64,000 nt of DNA from Tautonia marina. GTDB taxonomy: Bacteria; Planctomycetota; Planctomycetia; Isosphaerales; Isosphaeraceae. This document shows positions 45,218 to 54,610 of this stretch, piece by piece. The position numbers and the translations under genes are program-made. The stretch's first letter is position 1, and each line of letters starts with the position of its first letter. The DNA lies in assembly GCF_009177065.1 (NCBI RefSeq), contig NZ_WEZF01000019.1, positions 1 through 64,000 on the forward strand, given 5' to 3'. The notes beneath the pieces are model-generated. The model did no database searches and was not told the origin of the DNA. It worked only from the letters and a program-made list of their open reading frames with translations.

Positions 45218-47497
45218 ATGCCGTTGGAGATTCCGACGCGAGACGAGTTGTACGTGCGGTATGTGGACCAGTTGCCTTACGAACCGTATCCCGTCCAGGA
45301 CGCCGCGCTGGAGGCCTGGTTCGAGTCCGAGCAGGGGGTCCTCGTCTGCGCCCCGACGGGCACGGGCAAGACCCTGATCGCCGAGGCGGCCCTCTTTGAG
45401 GCGCTCCATACGGGCAAGCAGGCCTACTACACGACCCCCTTGATCGCGCTGACCGAGCAGAAATTCCAGGAGATGCAGGACCGGGCCGTGGAATGGGGGT
45501 TCCGCCGCGAGGACGTGGGGATGGTCACCGGGAGCCGCAAGGTCAACCCCGAGGCCCCGGTGCTCGTCGTCGTGGCCGAGATCCTCCTGAACCGCTTGCT
45601 CAACCGGTTCGACTTCTCGGACGTGACGGCCTGCGTCATGGACGAGTTCCACAACTTCGCCGAGATCCAGCGCGGGATTGTCTGGGAGCTGTCGCTCGGC
45701 ATGCTGCCCAGCCATGTCCGCCTCCTCCTGCTCTCGGCGACGGTCGGGAACTCGGCCGAGTTCGTTAACTGGTTGGCGAGGCAGCACAACCGCACGATCG
45801 CGGTCGTGGAGGGCAAGGAACGTCGGGTGCCGCTGACCTACGAATGGGTGCCCGACCTGTTCCTCAACGAGCAGCTCGTCGTGATGGCGGCCGGCGACGA
45901 GGACGGACGTCGGACGCCCGCCCTGGTCTTCTGCTTCGACCGCGAGGAGTGCTGGAGCGTCGCCGAAAACGTCATGGGCAAGGACCTCAACATCTCCGAC
46001 ACGCAGAAGAAGGAGCTGCACGACCGGATCAACGCGCTCGACCTGAGCCAGGGGGCCGGCCCCAAGCTCAAGCGATTGCTCCACCGGGGGGTCGGCGTCC
46101 ACCACGCGGGGCTCCTGCCGAAGTATCGCCTGGCCGTCGAGGACCTCTTCCAGCGCAAGCTCCTCCCGGTCGTCGTCTGCACCGAGACCCTGGCGGCCGG
46201 TATCAACCTGCCGGCGCGCTCGGTGGTGCTCTCGTCGCTGGTGAAGGGCCCCTTCGGCGCGAAGAAGCTGATCGGCTCAAGCATCGCCCACCAGATTTTC
46301 GGCCGAGCCGGCCGCCCGCAGTTCGACAACCGGGGGTATGTCTATGCCCTGGCCCACCCCGACGACGTCGATATCGAGCGGTGGAGGGTGAAGTACGACG
46401 CCATCCCCGAGGACACCCGCGACCCGGGCCTGTTGAAGGCGAAAAAGGCCCTCAAGAAAAAGAGGCCGAGGCGCCGCGAGAACGAGCAGTACTGGGTCGA
46501 GGGGCACTTCAACCAGCTCCAGGCCGCCCCGCCCGGCAAGCTCTCCAGCAGGGGTCCGCTGCCGTGGCGGCTGCTGGCCTATCTGCTTGAGGTCTCGCCG
46601 GAAGTCGAGGGCATCCGCGCCGCGGTCCGCAAGCGGCTGATGGACGACCCGCGGATCGCCGCGGGCGAGAAGGCGCTCGACCGGATGCTGCTGGCGCTGC
46701 ACGACGGTGGGTTCGTGACCCTGGACCCCGAGCCCCCGCCGCCCCCGGAGGCCGGCGAGCCCCCGACACCCTATACGCCGACCCTCGCCCAGCCGACGCC
46801 CTCGTTGGGGAAGCTGCTCGCGTTCCGGAGCATCCATCCGCTCTACGGCGCCTTCCTAACCGAGATCCTCGCCGGGGCCGATGCCGACGAGCGCGTGCAG
46901 GCGATGGAGAGTACCCTGGAGATGCCCGGTCCGGTCCGGAAGCGGCTCCGGGTCCCGCTCAAGCTGCTCGAATCGGGCGCCCTCGCCAGCTCGATGCTCG
47001 ACGCGGAGCTGATCCAGCGTGGGCTCATGGCCGCGCAGGTCGACGAGGAGGACGAGGAGGAGGACGACCGGCCCGAGTGGGAGAAGAGGCCGCCGGCCCT
47101 GGCGGAGAAGCTCCGGCTCTACTTCGACCACCGCTACCCCGACCTCGCCGACGTCCACTCGCACCCGATCTGGTGCGCCGGCGAGCTGATCGCGTACGAC
47201 GGCAACTTCAATAAGTTCGTGACGAGCCTCGACCTGACCAAGCAGGAGGGGATCGTCTTCCGCCACGTCCAGCGGATGATCATGCTCTGCGGCGAGTTCG
47301 AACGGGCCTGCGCCCTCGACGTCGACGCCGGCCCCTCCGCCCTCACCTGGCGTGACGAGCTGCGCGAGCTGGCCGCGAAGCTGACCGAGAGTTGCCGAGT
47401 CGTCGACCCGACCAGCACCGACCAGCTGATCGCGAAGCTCGGCGAACCCGACATGATCGATGCCGAGGCAGCGAGGCTCACGGGCGGGTCGACCTGA
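45218..47497 (+). CDS. Ski2-like DEAD/DEAH-box helicase
   Basis: The 759-residue product starts at the ATG of MPLEIPTRDELY, with GGGAG ten bases upstream. Motif I APTGTGKT is at residues 45-52, motif II is DEFH at 142-145, motif III is LLSATVG, and the second RecA domain has VGVHHAGLLPKYR, TETLAAGINLPAR and HQIFGRAGRPQFDNRG. These fit the Ski2/Mtr4 superfamily of RNA/DNA helicases. Residues about 400-600 contain Lys/Arg-rich and Pro-rich linkers. A role in RNA turnover or DNA repair is possible; no partner gene is nearby. Confidence 0.88.
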   Translation: MPLEIPTRDELYVRYVDQLPYEPYPVQDAALEAWFESEQGVLVCAPTGTGKTLIAEAALFEALHTGKQAYYTTPLIALTEQKFQEMQDRAVEWGFRREDVGMVTGSRKVNPEAPVLVVVAEILLNRLLNRFDFSDVTACVMDEFHNFAEIQRGIVWELSLGMLPSHVRLLLLSATVGNSAEFVNWLARQHNRTIAVVEGKERRVPLTYEWVPDLFLNEQLVVMAAGDEDGRRTPALVFCFDREECWSVAENVMGKDLNISDTQKKELHDRINALDLSQGAGPKLKRLLHRGVGVHHAGLLPKYRLAVEDLFQRKLLPVVVCTETLAAGINLPARSVVLSSLVKGPFGAKKLIGSSIAHQIFGRAGRPQFDNRGYVYALAHPDDVDIERWRVKYDAIPEDTRDPGLLKAKKALKKKRPRRRENEQYWVEGHFNQLQAAPPGKLSSRGPLPWRLLAYLLEVSPEVEGIRAAVRKRLMDDPRIAAGEKALDRMLLALHDGGFVTLDPEPPPPPEAGEPPTPYTPTLAQPTPSLGKLLAFRSIHPLYGAFLTEILAGADADERVQAMESTLEMPGPVRKRLRVPLKLLESGALASSMLDAELIQRGLMAAQVDEEDEEEDDRPEWEKRPPALAEKLRLYFDHRYPDLADVHSHPIWCAGELIAYDGNFNKFVTSLDLTKQEGIVFRHVQRMIMLCGEFERACALDVDAGPSALTWRDELRELAAKLTESCRVVDPTSTDQLIAKLGEPDMIDAEAARLTGGST

Positions 47498-47744
47498 GGG
47501 CGGACGGGCCTGATCGCCTCCCGCCAGGCTTGTTCGCACGATTCTGACAGTTGAAAATTTCGAATAGCAGATGATGAGCACAAGCACGAGCTGTTGCTTG
47601 GCGCCCCCCGCCATCCCGGAGTCGTTGCCAGGAGACGATTCCGGGGGTGTGGCGGTGGTCGAAGCTGCGAGCCCATGCGGCTCGGTTTGCCCTCATCCTG
47701 GCTCGGCTCCGTCAAGTGGCCGATTCCCGGGGTGGAACTTGTGA

Positions 47745-48508
47745 GATGACCGTCGGGCGCTGAGTGAGCAGGAGATCGTCGCCCTTTTGCGAGCGGCCGA
47801 CGCTGGCGCGGTGGTCGATGGCATGAGCGGGCCGGATCGCAGGATGCTCTACGCCGTGGCCCTGGGGACTGGGTTCCGAGCAGGAGAGCTTCGCAGCCTG
47901 ACCCCGGCCTCCTTCCGCCTGGACCATACCCGCCCGCGATCGTCGTCTCCAGTTCCTCCTCGAAGCGCCGCCGGAAAGATGTCCAGCCGATCCGAGCCGA
48001 CCTGGTCGAACTGCTCCGCTCCTGGATCGCCCGCAAACCCGCCGGGACGCCCGTGTTCGCCCTCCCTGAGAAACCCGCCCGGATGCTCCGCGTCGATCTG
48101 GAAGCTGCTGGGATCCCGTACAGGGATGACTCGGGCCGAGTGTGCGACTTCTATTCGCTCCGCCTCACCTTCATCACCTTGCGGGCCATGTCGAGCACCC
48201 CGGTGAAGTCGGTTCAGTCACTCGCCCGCCATAGCACGCCCGTCTTGACGCTCGAACGCTACGCCCATGTCAGCCTGCATGGCCAGTCGGCCTCCCTGAA
48301 CGCCCTTCCTGCCCTGAATCCCAGCAACACGCCCCCGCGAACCGAGGCCGCGATACTGGCCCGAACGGGAGCCGATGGCCCGATCCTGGCAGCGCATGGG
48401 CAGCGCGCAGGAGTCGGAACGGAGCGTTTCGAGTCGGATACAGACGGGAACGCTGATGTTTTCCCACCTAGCCCGAGTCGGCGCAAAGCAAAACCCGAGA
48501 CGGGTTGA
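47745..48508 (+). pseudogene. Tyrosine recombinase (integrase) remnant, frameshifted
   Basis: Two frames join near 47930. The first reads RRALSEQEIVALLRAADAG and MLYAVALGTGFRAGELRSL, with the first catalytic Arg. The second reads SKRRRKDVQPIRADLVELL, CDFYSLRLTFITLRA and SVQSLARHSTPVLTLERYAHVS, with the Tyr nucleophile in LERYAH. The second Arg is followed by Leu where integrases usually have His. The N-terminal arm-binding part is missing. The fragment ends 29 bases from the 3' end of tRNA-Arg, as expected for an element inserted into that tRNA gene. Confidence 0.8.
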
Positions 48509-48519
48509 GTCGTCTCGGG
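48486..48519 (-). terminator. Intrinsic terminator of tRNA-Arg
   Basis: On the minus strand a perfect nine-pair stem (CCCGAGACG and CGTCTCGGG, 48494-48519, eight-base loop) is followed by TTTTGCTTT. It lies 18 bases downstream of the tRNA 3' end. Stem plus T-run makes this the clearest factor-independent terminator in the window. Confidence 0.8.
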
Positions 48520-48537
48520 GTCGCGTGTTGTCGGAAG

Positions 48538-48611
48538 TACACCCGGTAGGACTCGAACCTACAACCCTCAGTTCCGAAGACTGATGCTCTATCCAATTGA
48601 GCTACGGGTGC
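48538..48611 (-). tRNA. tRNA-Arg (anticodon UCG)
   Basis: The minus strand folds as a full cloverleaf of 74 bases. The acceptor is GCACCCG with CGGGTGT (a G-U first pair) and discriminator A, the D stem is GCTC/GAGC, and the anticodon stem is TCAGT/ACTGA with loop CTTCGGA. The anticodon TCG reads CGA. The T arm is GTAGG-TTCGAGT-CCTAC. CCA is not encoded. The 3' end faces the integrase remnant. Confidence 0.95.
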
Positions 48612-48903
48612 ATAAAGAAAACGCAGAGGCCAACTTCAAGGATGTGTTTGAATAAGAGGGTTTTCTAAAAAAATTCGGAAAATAATCTCGGAAATGAAAT
48701 CGAAAAGCAGGGATCGGCCAGGTCAAAGTGCTTCAACCAGGTTGATCTTATCTTACAAAGGAGGCTGGTGCAATGTCCAGAAGGAACTGGGGCCGGATTG
48801 GCCGGTGGGTCAATGGGTGAGCGTCTCGATTAATTGCGTGCAACGAAGACTGCTGATGGGTTCGCCCCGATTCTGCGATGATCCGTTCACGGAGGGCCCG
48901 GCG

Positions 48904-49228
48904 ATGTCGCTTTCCGAACTGACCCCGGAACACGCCGCCGAAGCCGAACGCCTCTATCAGCACCTTCGCCCCGTCGCCTATGCCAGCGTCGAGGCCACGG
49001 GCCTGGGCATCCAGGGGCCGCGGGGGCGAAGGCCGACGGGCGGATGGCCTGGGTGGGCAAGCTCTTCAACCCCCGGCCTGACCGCGGCGACGCGACCTCC
49101 GGAGCCCATCCACCGGCGGCCCGCTACCAGGCCGGGCTGATGGACCTCGACGAGCTGGGGCGCGGATGCGGCGGCAAGCGGCCCAGATCGGCATGGACCA
49201 GGCGGAGCAGTGGGTGGCGTCCGGCTGA
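48904..49228 (+). pseudogene. ISKra4-type transposase remnant (copy 2)
   Basis: An ATG at 48904 begins MSLSELTPEHAAEAERLYQ and joins directly to VAYASVEATGLGIQG, so an internal part is deleted relative to a full transposase. The frame then breaks at the same two places as copy 1 (the PRGRRP and LGRGCGG shifts) and ends after EQWVASG at a TGA. Only about a quarter of a transposase remains. It is inverted relative to copy 1 at 32.7 kb. Confidence 0.8.
48973..49219 (+). repeat. Inverted 247-bp repeat, copy 2
   Basis: This block is the partner of 32706-32952 in opposite orientation, with about four mismatches in 247 bases. Sequence on both outer sides is unrelated between copies. Confidence 0.9.
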
Positions 49229-49419
49229 GCCCACCTTCCCTGATGGTTTGAGATTGGCCATGCTGAATGCTTCACCTATTGGGGAGGAGCCGAGGCGATG
49301 GCACCCCAGGACGATCGGGCACGGTACTGGGCCGAGGTGATCGATCCTCTCGCGCGCCAAGATTAAGGTCTGCGACCTCGGCGGGAATCGAGGCGATCCG
49401 GGTCCACCGAGATGGTGGG

Positions 49420-50838
49420 TCAGAAGATCAGGATCATATCGAGGCCGATCGTGAGTTGGTCACCGGATGTGCCGTTGTCGTAAGGTCGGCTGGGATGGGC
49501 CCAGTCGTATCGGACCTCGGGGCGGATCCAGAGGCGACGGCTTGGTTTGAGGACCGCGCCGAACGTCACCTCGAAGAAGTCGCCGGGGAAGCCGGTGCGG
49601 GAGCCGGCCACGTTGCGGAACCATTCGGTACGGAGGACGAGAGAGACGGGCTCGGTCAGCTCGAGCAAGAACCAGTTGCCAACCGCGTACCACTGGTCGG
49701 ACGCGGGTAGGCCGTTCCGACCGGCCGATCCGAGGCCGGGAATGGAACGCTCCCAGCCCTGGTCGAATTCGAGAACCTGAAGGAGGCGGTCGGTCCAGTT
49801 CCGGGTCATTACCGTGGTGAAGAGGGTGCGATCGTTGCGGCGATAGCCCGGGTTGGGGAGACCGGCGAGCGAAGGGATGTTGACATAGCCGGTCGGGAAA
49901 ATCTGTGTATGAGCGGGCAGGAAGCGGGGGAATTGGTTCGGCCCCCAGAGACAGGTGAAGGCCAGGTGGGAGCGGCCGTCGGGGGAATCCCAACTGAATC
50001 CACCAACATATCCCCAATCGTAATGGTCGTTGACGAAGCGGTCCCAGCCGTTGATGGCGCCGTTGAACAACTTGACGCGATCGGAGACGTACAGTGTCGT
50101 CAGCACGCCAAAGTGGGTAAACGGTTGGCCGTAGTCGAACATGTAGGGGACGGAAAGGAGCGGGCGACTGACGGCGGGCACGCCCTCATAGCCGGCGATG
50201 GTGTACCAGCGGCCGCCTCGGATGTCGAGACCGCCCTCTGTGAGCACAGGCAGGTGGACCTCGGCGTAGAACTGGGCCGGGTCGTAGCCGGCAAAGCGAT
50301 TTAGCTGAAAAGTGTCGTCGAAAAGCCCGTGCATGTGGTTGAACTGCCAGTCGTTGCCGAACAGGTTGTCGAATCGGAAGCCGAAGTTAAGGCCTTCGCC
50401 CTGCTCGATGGGATCCTCCACGATCAGGTAGTACTGGTTGCCCATCCATTGATTGGCGAGGTCGTTCGGGTTCACGCCGAAGTTGTGGCCGTTGGCCGGC
50501 GAGGCAGGGTTCCCGGTGAAACTGTTCTGGATCCAGCCGTGGATCCGGACGCGACTGCGTTCAAGTCCGAGCAGGCGATTGACCGGCAAATCGGATGTCG
50601 GGTCGAGCGGCGAGCCCTCACGCGAGTCGCGATCGCCCCGGCCGCGAGAGGAGCCCTGGAAGATGATGACGTCGGAGATCAGGTCGTCGAGGGTCCGTTC
50701 GACGGGGCTGCCTCCTCGCCGCTCGGCCACCGGCCCGGGTGGGGCAAATTCCGGCGCGGGCTCCTGGCCGAGGGTGAGCTGGCCGGGGGCTGCGAGCGCG
50801 ATCCAGAGCGAGACACTTGCCGCGAGAACCCGCGCCAT
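49420..50838 (-). CDS. Outer-membrane beta-barrel porin-like protein
   Basis: The 472-residue product starts at ATG 50838 after GGAGGGGAG. A signal peptide (VLAASVSLWIALAAPGQL) is followed by alternating beta strands rich in Trp, Tyr, Asn and Gly, for example RIHGWIQNSFTGNPASP, YYLIVEDPIEQGEGLNFGF, RTEWFRNVAGSRTGFPGDF and a C-terminal LTIGLDMILIF ending in Phe. The pattern fits the BBP2-like porins common in planctomycetes. It lies 94 bp after another porin on the same strand and close to the urea genes, so solute uptake is likely. Confidence 0.8.
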   Translation of the reverse strand: MARVLAASVSLWIALAAPGQLTLGQEPAPEFAPPGPVAERRGGSPVERTLDDLISDVIIFQGSSRGRGDRDSREGSPLDPTSDLPVNRLLGLERSRVRIHGWIQNSFTGNPASPANGHNFGVNPNDLANQWMGNQYYLIVEDPIEQGEGLNFGFRFDNLFGNDWQFNHMHGLFDDTFQLNRFAGYDPAQFYAEVHLPVLTEGGLDIRGGRWYTIAGYEGVPAVSRPLLSVPYMFDYGQPFTHFGVLTTLYVSDRVKLFNGAINGWDRFVNDHYDWGYVGGFSWDSPDGRSHLAFTCLWGPNQFPRFLPAHTQIFPTGYVNIPSLAGLPNPGYRRNDRTLFTTVMTRNWTDRLLQVLEFDQGWERSIPGLGSAGRNGLPASDQWYAVGNWFLLELTEPVSLVLRTEWFRNVAGSRTGFPGDFFEVTFGAVLKPSRRLWIRPEVRYDWAHPSRPYDNGTSGDQLTIGLDMILIF

Positions 50839-50932
50839 CTCCCCTCCGCCTGGCCGTCCCGAACATCTGACCTCGGGGGCAGGTCGGGCGGATCCCAAAT
50901 CGGGTTGAACTCCGAGGGATGTCCGCCACCGC

Positions 50933-52720
50933 TCAGAAGAACATGGCGTAACGGAACCAGAAGGTTCCCCAGGTATCAATCGGTTCGGGACCGTTGACCG
51001 GGATCGCTCGGTTTAGCCCGGTCCAGAGGTAATTGAATGACAGGCGCGTGTATCGGTTGGGCCACCAGTTCACGCCGGTCATCAGCTGGCCCATCCGGTT
51101 GGTCGAGGTACGCGGATCGGCAAAGCCGCGGGCGAAGTCGCCGGTTCCGACGTTGAATTCCGACCATTGCGCAGCGAGCTGCCAGGCACCCGGCCCAAAC
51201 TGGCCACGACTCGGTCGCCAGGGTCGCAGCGGTGCGACGGTCGAATAGCCCTGGAAGCCGTTGCCTGCGTAATCTCGCTCACCGGTCAGCCAGTATGAAG
51301 CATTGATATAATATGCATGCTGTGTCGAACGGCCACGGGTGGTCACGTCTTCGAGAACACGGCTGAAGTTCATGTATTCCGCGAGCACACTGAACCGCCC
51401 GAACCAGAAGAAATGGGGTGCGACCCGCGTTCGAACCCCTCGGGCAATGATTCCCTCGTTGTAGGTAAAGAACGGTATACCTGTCGAGGTGACAAATTCG
51501 GAGTTCGTCGTGGGTTCACCCGCGCCGTTGATGAACGCGATCTGCTCACCCGGGTTCAGCCGGTAAGTATCGTAACCGGACGAGAAGCCCACACCGCCGC
51601 CAAGAGCTTTCAGGATGCTATCGCTGGGAGCGAAGGGAGTCAGTGTGATGGCCCCGTTAAATTCAACATTGTCATTCAGTGCATACCAGAAGCTGGTGCC
51701 AGGGTTGTTGACTCCGGACCACCACTGGAGTCGTCCGTCGAACAGGTTCCCCGAGGCCATCACTCCGAGCTGACGTTTGCCGGCTAACTGAAAGAGGGGC
51801 GAGTTGGTGATCACCGGCTCCATCGCCGGTGAGAATCCGTAGTATTCGTACAACGGGGGGGTGAGTCCCTTGCCGAAACGGACGGTGAGGGCGTCGCTGA
51901 AGCGGTAGGCTCCCCAGACATCGAGCAGGTTAAACTGGCCAAGGAAACCCTGCGTGCCGACCTGATACAGCCAGTTTTTGGTCACGTTGCCATAGATAAA
52001 CGTACGAGCGAATGGGACGTTGAACCCCTGCTCGATTGTCGGCATGTTCGCGCGATCATAAAACGTTCCATCGAGCGTAACCTGGTTGGTGAGATTCATT
52101 GAGAACTCACCTTCCTCGTCACCAAGATGCAGGTAGCCGCCGCCGCCCAGGGCACCGGTGCCCAGGTTGTAGCGGTAGCTGGGGCTCAGCGGGAAGTTGT
52201 CGCGGGTGGGATGGTCGGGATCGCCGAAGACCTCGGTCATCGTGCTCGACCCGGAGTAAGTCGTGGTGACTCGGGGCGCGGGTGCCCCCCCTCGCGTGGT
52301 CATGGGGGCCATCGCGCCGTCAGCAAGTGCTCCGAATGTGGTCCCGGGAGCTGACGGCTGGACCTGCTGGAACCCCGCCAGTTCGCCCTGCCGCATCATC
52401 TCCATCTCGCTCCTCAGCCGGACAACCTCCTCGCGAAGTGTCCGCATCTCGGCCACCTCCGCTCGGAGCTGGCGCAGTTCCTCGACCATCGGGTCGGAGG
52501 ACGACGGAGTTGGCGCGAGCGGGGTCGAGTCCTCCCCCTCAAGGACCGGCGGGAGATCCGGGACAGGCGCACCCGATGGAGGAGGGACGTCCGGGGTCCG
52601 AACCTGGCTCCTCGCGACCGGGGACCAGGCGAGCCAAATCCCGAGGGCCATCAGGGCGACAACCTGTCTGCCGGAATTCCCGCTCAGGGCGGCCACCTCG
52701 ACTCTTACCTCTCGGAACAT
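50933..52720 (-). CDS. OprO/OprP-type porin with coiled-coil N-terminus
   Basis: The 595-residue product starts at ATG 52720 with GGGAGGAG seven bases upstream. A signal peptide (VVALMALGIWLAWSPVARS) is followed by a Pro-rich linker and a coiled coil (VEELRQLRAEVAEM), probably a trimerisation or peptidoglycan-binding stalk. A phosphate-selective-porin-like barrel follows, with VRFGKGLTPPLYEYYGFSP, INASYWLTGERD, GAWQLAAQWSEF and the end RYAMFF. The passenger solute cannot be told from sequence; the urea region downstream suggests a small nitrogen compound as one option. It probably forms a two-gene unit with the next porin. Confidence 0.82.
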   Translation of the reverse strand: MFREVRVEVAALSGNSGRQVVALMALGIWLAWSPVARSQVRTPDVPPPSGAPVPDLPPVLEGEDSTPLAPTPSSSDPMVEELRQLRAEVAEMRTLREEVVRLRSEMEMMRQGELAGFQQVQPSAPGTTFGALADGAMAPMTTRGGAPAPRVTTTYSGSSTMTEVFGDPDHPTRDNFPLSPSYRYNLGTGALGGGGYLHLGDEEGEFSMNLTNQVTLDGTFYDRANMPTIEQGFNVPFARTFIYGNVTKNWLYQVGTQGFLGQFNLLDVWGAYRFSDALTVRFGKGLTPPLYEYYGFSPAMEPVITNSPLFQLAGKRQLGVMASGNLFDGRLQWWSGVNNPGTSFWYALNDNVEFNGAITLTPFAPSDSILKALGGGVGFSSGYDTYRLNPGEQIAFINGAGEPTTNSEFVTSTGIPFFTYNEGIIARGVRTRVAPHFFWFGRFSVLAEYMNFSRVLEDVTTRGRSTQHAYYINASYWLTGERDYAGNGFQGYSTVAPLRPWRPSRGQFGPGAWQLAAQWSEFNVGTGDFARGFADPRTSTNRMGQLMTGVNWWPNRYTRLSFNYLWTGLNRAIPVNGPEPIDTWGTFWFRYAMFF

Positions 52721-52752
52721 CGACAGGCTCCTCCCAAGGAATTGAACCCCGG

Positions 52753-52956
52753 TCAGCTTCCGACCCGGTCGCGCCCCAATCCACCGGGACCAGAGGTTCC
52801 TAGAAATTTCGGAGTCTCCACGACCACGATGAACTCGCCAGTCTCCGGCATCAGATATCGACCAGCCGGCACAATCGGCTTGATCGATCCTGAAGGAGCC
52901 AGCACCGCAACTTCTTGATATGGGCCGCTGAGGTTCGACACATCGAGTGTCAACAA
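52753..52956 (-). CDS. Doubtful small frame in the porin/AraC intergenic region
   Basis: A 67-codon frame opening with TTG reads VSNLSGPYQEVAVLAPSG and GEFIVVVETPKFLG, which looks protein-like rather than like an antisense shadow. No ribosome-binding site or family is seen. It may be the end of a decayed gene. The remaining 52721-53100 gap should contain the divergent promoters of the porins and the AraC gene. Confidence 0.25.
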   Translation of the reverse strand: MLTLDVSNLSGPYQEVAVLAPSGSIKPIVPAGRYLMPETGEFIVVVETPKFLGTSGPGGLGRDRVGS

Positions 52957-53100
52957 CTGGACACCGCATCGCCTGATCGATACGGTGGACTTGCATGGAT
53001 ATGAGGCCCTTTCTGCCGTCTCCGATCGTCGAACGGAGGGTTATCGAATCTGGGAATTCTTCGTGACCTCTCTGAGGAGAGTCGCGGAGAAGGAGGCTCC

Positions 53101-54015
53101 ATGACGAAACTGACTCGAGTCCTTTTCGAGGATGGGGCCACCCCGTTCTCCCCCGAGCTGATCAAACTCCGAATCCTCGCCAGCAGTTCAGCTTACGGCT
53201 GGGACGGACTGCGGGTCATCCACAGCATCGGTGGCGTCGATGAACCGATGACGATTCTGAGCAAGTTCCACCAGCTTTGCGTGCCGATCGGCCCGCAGGA
53301 GTTCCGGGTCGATTGGAAGACCGGGGCAAGGATCAAGAGGCGGTGGCACGGTCGAGGGGTTTTCAGTCTGTTTCCGGCAATGGAAGCCCATACTTTCCAG
53401 ACCTCAGGCCTGCCCGATGTGCTCAACTGGAACATCGATGCCGCCGTCCTGCATCGAACCGCCGAGCGGGAACTGGATCGGACGCTGTCCGGCGTCGCCC
53501 TGTTCCCCCGACTCGGCGCCGAGGACGCCCGGATGGTTGACCTCGGTCGTCGAGTCGCCATTGCCCTGGAACCAGCCGTTGCCCTGGCGTCACGCCTCCG
53601 GGTGGAGGAGCTTCAGGTGGAGGCAACGATGCACCTCCTACGTCATCATTCCTCCGTGGGAATCTTCTTCGGGCCGGAACGTAGCTCCGTTTCGGCGGCC
53701 CGACTGCGGCCCGCCGCCGAGCGCCTTCATGACGAGGACGGCACCGCGATCACGATCGAAGATCTGGCAGACCTTGTGGGGTTGAGCCCCTATCACTTCC
53801 TCCGCCAGTTCAAACGTGTCGTGGGAGAAACCCCGCACCAGTACCTGATCCACCTGCGGATCGAGCGAGCCAAGGGGATGCTGGAAACGGGGTGCCTCTC
53901 GATCGCCGACATCGCCTTGCAATCGGGGTTCTCCAGCCAGAGCCACCTCACCACGTTCTTCCGACGGCAGGTGGGGCTGACCCCCAAGGCTTACCGAGAA
54001 TTGCTCCTTCGTTAG
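53101..54015 (+). CDS. AraC family transcriptional regulator
   Basis: The 304-residue product starts at ATG 53101 with AAGGAGG five bases upstream. Residues about 205-304 are the double helix-turn-helix of AraC proteins: ITIEDLADLVGLSPYHFLRQ, then GETPHQYLIHLRIERA and IADIALQSGFSSQSHLTTFF, closing with VGLTPKAYRE. The N-terminal 190 residues form a sensor part of no recognised type. It lies between the divergent porin genes and the urea genes and could control either. Its stop overlaps the end of the opposing K+ channel remnant. Confidence 0.87.
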   Translation: MTKLTRVLFEDGATPFSPELIKLRILASSSAYGWDGLRVIHSIGGVDEPMTILSKFHQLCVPIGPQEFRVDWKTGARIKRRWHGRGVFSLFPAMEAHTFQTSGLPDVLNWNIDAAVLHRTAERELDRTLSGVALFPRLGAEDARMVDLGRRVAIALEPAVALASRLRVEELQVEATMHLLRHHSSVGIFFGPERSSVSAARLRPAAERLHDEDGTAITIEDLADLVGLSPYHFLRQFKRVVGETPHQYLIHLRIERAKGMLETGCLSIADIALQSGFSSQSHLTTFFRRQVGLTPKAYRELLLR

Positions 54016-54374
54016 CTCTTGGCTCGATGGATTTGCTGCCCGGCAATGCTCCCCCGCGCTGGGATCGAGGACGAATCCACGAATGTGGGCCTCAAAGCAT
54101 CGATCTCCGCCTGGATTTCCTTGTGTTCGGCCAGGATCCGGTTCAGTTCCTGATCCCGAGACTCCAATGGCGCGCTCCCGAACCAGGAGACCATCGACCC
54201 TGTGACGGTCCCAACGAGCCCGGCCCCGGTGAGCATCAGCAAGGTTGCGACCAGACGTCCCTCGATCGTGATTGGAGAGAAGTCACCCTGGCCAACCGTC
54301 GACATTCTTACAAAAGTCCATCAGAAGGTGTCCTCGGCGCAGGCGGCAAAGCTGGCTGTCTCGAGGGAGGAATA
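54012..54374 (-). pseudogene. K+ channel remnant with in-frame stop
   Basis: On the minus strand, one frame reads CAEDTF-stop-WTFVRMSTVGQGD and continues as FSPITIEGRLVATLLMLTG. This is the pore helix, selectivity filter (TVGQGD) and inner helix of a potassium channel. The stop at 54321-54323 is TGA where channels carry the first Trp of a WW pair (TGG). Another stop lies 17 codons upstream and no outer helix is found. Only the 3' part survives. The rest of the gap to 54610 shows nothing else. Confidence 0.65.
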
Positions 54375-54610
54375 TCAGGCCGGTGAGCGATCGAGGAGAA
54401 AAATTGAAAGGGAGCAATAACATGATAGAACCGGCAGATTGGTGAGAACTATAATGAGCCCAGAGACGAGAGAATCTCGTTTGCCAAAAGCTCTTACTCC
54501 CTGATTCGTCTCGCTGCACGTGGGAGCCGACCGGGAGTCAATTTCGGAGATGCTCGTCGCCAAATCATGGCGGAGTTCTTCTGTCTGAATGCTCGAGGCT
54601 CGTCGCGATC

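Noticed and set aside
48904-49228. Programmed frameshifting in the ISKra4-type fragments, because both copies share the same breaks
   Set aside because: No slippery heptamer or stimulatory structure is evident at the breaks, and copy 2 also lacks much of the protein. Duplication of an already broken copy is simpler, though this stays testable.
54321-54323. The TGA in the K+ channel remnant read as selenocysteine
   Set aside because: It replaces a conserved Trp codon (TGG), no SECIS-like hairpin follows, and another stop lies 17 codons upstream. Simple decay fits better.
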